A stretch of DNA of 64,000 nt from Thalassotalea_F euphylliae (GTDB lineage Bacteria > Pseudomonadota > Gammaproteobacteria > Enterobacterales > Alteromonadaceae). The notes below the pieces were generated by a model that saw only the letters and a list, made by a program, of their open reading frames with translations, had not been told where the DNA came from and made no database searches. The stretch lies in assembly GCF_042682785.1 (NCBI RefSeq), contig NZ_JBHUIB010000001.1, positions 682,001 through 746,000 of the forward strand, written 5' to 3'. Shown piece by piece: positions 61,656 through 64,000 of the stretch. Position 1 is the first letter of the stretch. Each line of letters opens with the position of its first letter. Position numbers and translations under genes: made by a program.

Positions 61656-62537
61656 TTAACTGCTTATAGCCGCTGCCGAACGGCGTTTCGCACTTTTGTT
61701 CACCAACAGTAAAATACCAGTACCCAAGTACATGGTTAAGCCATAAATGCCAGCAGGCACGGCAAGTTCACTGTAGTTAAGCAGCGAAATAGCGATTAAC
61801 ATAGCCATAGATGCATTCTGAATTCCTACCTCTATACCCAACGTTAACCGCCCAGCTAAATCACCACCAGCAAGTACAGCTAGAAAAACACCCACCGCTG
61901 TAGCCAATACATTCAGTAAGAGTGTTGACCAAAACAGGCTTGCCAGTACTAGATTTAATGCCTGCCACTCTTTGACAACAATGGCGATGACCATAACGAC
62001 CAAAAATGTCATCGACAAGCGTTGAAAATATGGCAGCAACCTCTGTGCTTGTTTGTCAAAGCGAACTCGCATCAACATGCCTAAGCCGACAGGGACCAGT
62101 GTTATCAGCAGAATCGACAGACTAATATTGAACAGTGATACGTCATTTGCCCGTTCCGGCACGAAGTACTGCAAGCTACCCACGATCAGTAAGGGTGAAG
62201 TAAATATGCAAATTAACGTAGCAAAAGCCGTTAGTGTAATAGATAAGGCTAAATTAGCTTTAGCCAGTTGGCTCAATACATTGGACATAGTGCCACCAGG
62301 GCATGCCGCTAAAATAATTAGCCCTACGGCATACTCTGCTGGCAAAGAAAAAACAAAAACGAGGGCAAATGCAATGGCCGGAAGCAGCACTATTTGGCCA
62401 AAAAGACCCGCAATAACCAATTTAGGTGATTGGGATAAGCGGGTGAAATCTTGACGTTGCAGCCCTAACCCCATGCCAAACATGATAAAGGCTAACGCTA
62501 GCGGTAACATAATCTCGGTAAAAACACTTGCCTGCAT
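61656..62537 (-). CDS. Bile acid:sodium symporter (BASS) family transporter
   Basis: The 293-residue integral membrane protein has about nine to ten helices and the BASS family segments GLGLQRQDF, AACPGGTMSNVLSQLAKANLALSIT and LTLGIEVGIQNASMAMLI, which hold the sodium-site residues. Bacterial members move bile acids, pantothenate, pyruvate and other organic acids with sodium. It starts 8 bases after the class II aldolase gene and is almost certainly co-transcribed with it, suggesting uptake of an organic-acid substrate. Confidence 0.9.
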   Translation of the reverse strand: MQASVFTEIMLPLALAFIMFGMGLGLQRQDFTRLSQSPKLVIAGLFGQIVLLPAIAFALVFVFSLPAEYAVGLIILAACPGGTMSNVLSQLAKANLALSITLTAFATLICIFTSPLLIVGSLQYFVPERANDVSLFNISLSILLITLVPVGLGMLMRVRFDKQAQRLLPYFQRLSMTFLVVMVIAIVVKEWQALNLVLASLFWSTLLLNVLATAVGVFLAVLAGGDLAGRLTLGIEVGIQNASMAMLIAISLLNYSELAVPAGIYGLTMYLGTGILLLVNKSAKRRSAAAISS

Positions 62538-62545
62538 AATTTTTC

Positions 62546-63361
62546 TTAATCTAAAAAGCTGTCATCTTGTGCCAAGACCTGCATGTACATAGGTTGGAAG
62601 TTCCCCCACGTCACCAAGTCAGAGCCATTGATACGTTGAGTTTGCTGTGCAATTGCATCAGGCACCAGTGTCAGCTCGCCAGCACTTTGCGCTAGCAGCT
62701 GGCTCTGACAGCAGCTGTCCATGAGTACGAAATTCGCTGCTGCTGCATCGACCGTTTTACCTGTCGTCAGCAAACCATGATTTTGCAAAATAACCGCCAT
62801 GTTATTCTCTAATGCACCTGCAATAAGGTCGCCCTCTTCCGTTGCAGAGACCACACCGGTAAATTCAGCAAATAACGCATGATTGTTGTAGAACATACAA
62901 GCATCTTGTGAGATAGGTTGCAAGCGTTGCCCTAGTGCAGAAAAAGCTCGACCATATACAGTATGGGCATGCGCTACGGCATTCACGTCGGGTCTTGCCA
63001 TATGAATACGGGAATGAATCGCAAAAGCAGCATTGTTGATTGGGTGATGTCCTTCAACAATCTCCCCTTGATGGCTTACGCGCACCAGATCAGACGCTTT
63101 AATATGCGCAAAATGAATAGCAAGTGGATTAACCCAAAACGTGTCTGGGTCAATACAATCACGTAATGTGATATGTCCAGCTAGTCCCTCGTCAAAACCT
63201 TTCATGGCAAATATTCTGAATGCTGCAGCCAGTCTTTGCTTTTCGTATTGTTGCTGTTCTTTTTTATCAGAAAATTGAGGCGGCTGAGCAACGGTGAATT
63301 TATCGCTGCCTCGAGTCATTGAAGCAATAGTTGCTTCATTAGGTTTTTCAAAAGCAGTCAT
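62546..63361 (-). CDS. Class II aldolase/adducin family protein
   Basis: The 271-residue protein has the adducin/class II aldolase fold. Zinc-binding histidines are in AVAHAHTVYGRAFS and LQNHGLLTTGKTVD, and an AGHITLRD block near the N-terminus is conserved. Family members are metal-dependent aldolases, epimerases or decarboxylases of sugar phosphates and hydroxy/keto acids; this subgroup is mostly annotated without a substrate. The SD (GGGAG) precedes ATG 63361. It is paired with a BASS transporter. Confidence 0.88.
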   Translation of the reverse strand: MTAFEKPNEATIASMTRGSDKFTVAQPPQFSDKKEQQQYEKQRLAAAFRIFAMKGFDEGLAGHITLRDCIDPDTFWVNPLAIHFAHIKASDLVRVSHQGEIVEGHHPINNAAFAIHSRIHMARPDVNAVAHAHTVYGRAFSALGQRLQPISQDACMFYNNHALFAEFTGVVSATEEGDLIAGALENNMAVILQNHGLLTTGKTVDAAAANFVLMDSCCQSQLLAQSAGELTLVPDAIAQQTQRINGSDLVTWGNFQPMYMQVLAQDDSFLD

Positions 63362-63632
63362 GGTGCTCTCCCTTTATCGGATCAAAATTTCACGTTAACC
63401 CGATACTAAAAAGCTCAAGAATTAATACAAATGATACAAATTGATAGACAACCATAAATACAGTGCATAGAAAGAAGGGCTTTGTTCATTATAGATATCA
63501 GTTATGTCACTCTTTTATGCATCGACAACTATGAACAACTAAGGGTTTTACGCGCCTTTCTAAAACACCTGTTTTATTGCTGCCTTCGGTGTTAATCTTG
63601 AAATGTAACAATAACAAGAAGATCATCTACTT

Positions 63633-64000
63633 ATGGGCATGATAAAAAAACTTTTTAAACGACTATTCATAGGTTTACTAGTTTTACTGGTGCTTGCAGG
63701 CGCATTTGCTGCACACGAATGGAAAGCCGAAAAACCTTTTATCTTTAGAGCATTTCTTGATCGCACCTTGATCAAGTTTGCGTTTGAAAGCCCGGAAACA
63801 TTAACGTCGCTTGGCTTTTTAGAGTCTCTAGGCATTAAAGATCATAATGCACAGTTAGATGATAACAGTCCTGAGCGTACAGACGAACTTTATGCCAAGT
63901 TGCCTGCGATTAAAGAGGTACTGTTAAGCTATGACGACGATAGTCTTTCTGAGCAAGACCGCCTATCAAAAGAAATTACCTTATATCTTTTAGAATTTGG
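63633..64000 (+). CDS. DUF885 family protein, 5' part (cut by window end)
   Basis: The frame starts at ATG 63633 (or 63639; AAGAAG upstream) and runs off the end of the window. The visible 122 residues have a basic N-terminus, a signal or anchor helix (about 10-30), then AFLDRTLIKFAFESPETLTSLGFLESLGIKDHNAQLDD, which is the N-terminal block of DUF885 proteins. These are predicted secreted or membrane-anchored metallopeptidase-like proteins carrying a HExxH-type motif in the part not present here. Confidence 0.82.
   Translation, partial: MGMIKKLFKRLFIGLLVLLVLAGAFAAHEWKAEKPFIFRAFLDRTLIKFAFESPETLTSLGFLESLGIKDHNAQLDDNSPERTDELYAKLPAIKEVLLSYDDDSLSEQDRLSKEITLYLLEF

Overview
The window reads as chromosomal DNA of a marine gammaproteobacterium, most likely of the order Alteromonadales (Colwelliaceae/Thalassotalea- or Shewanella-like). 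I base this on the conserved blocks lptD-surA-pdxA-rsmA-apaG-apaH, rplU-rpmA-obgE, gltB-gltD and rapA-rluA, on an ArcA regulator paired with a stand-alone HPt protein as in the Shewanella Arc system, on FolE2, on a PEP-CTERM protein, and on moderate, somewhat AT-rich base composition. I saw no tRNA, rRNA, CRISPR array, intact transposase or prophage.

Layout. 0-8 kb: a PIN-PhoH ATPase, the RNA polymerase recycling factor RapA with RluA, a DUF3530 protein, a SYLF protein. 7.2-16.4 kb: the peptidoglycan-recycling pair AmgK-MurU with DjlA on the minus strand, divergent from the outer-membrane, cofactor and ribosome-methylation operon lptD to apaH. 16.6-24 kb: a chemoreceptor, an RraA-family protein, dihydrofolate reductase, a PEP-CTERM protein, ObgE, L27/L21 and IspB. 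24-28.5 kb: an accessory stretch with an acyltransferase, a sulfotransferase, an M19 peptidase homologue lacking part of its metal site, and an orphan solute-binding protein. 28.5-30.2 kb: mdh and argR. 30.3-34.8 kb: a histidine-rich TonB receptor with a small CxxC protein behind a Zur-like operator, a MAPEG protein, and a toxin-remnant/candidate-immunity island bounded by inverted GGGGTCAGAG repeats. 34.9-37.8 kb: an inactive/active M16 peptidase pair.

37.9-42.3 kb is the most distinctive part. A clear lysine riboswitch precedes a four-gene operon: a DapA-family synthase, a DapD-family succinyltransferase, a PLP fold-III decarboxylase with unusual active-site motifs, and an AstE/aspartoacylase-family deacylase. 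Together these could form a self-contained branch or shortcut from tetrahydrodipicolinate to lysine or a lysine-like product, under direct lysine control.

42.4-54 kb: RsmC, a histidine kinase next to arcA and a convergent hptA, FolE2, and glutamate synthase GltBD. 54-64 kb: a Cache-GGDEF diguanylate cyclase, an SDR, then a phosphatase/kinase/SDR/acyl-CoA dehydrogenase operon resembling the 4-hydroxyacyl-CoA (levulinate-type) catabolic genes, a LysR regulator, a BASS-family transporter with a class II aldolase, and the 5' part of a DUF885 gene cut by the window end. Many start codons were moved from the longest reading frame on the basis of Shine-Dalgarno (SD) spacing and family N-termini; each case is stated in its entry.
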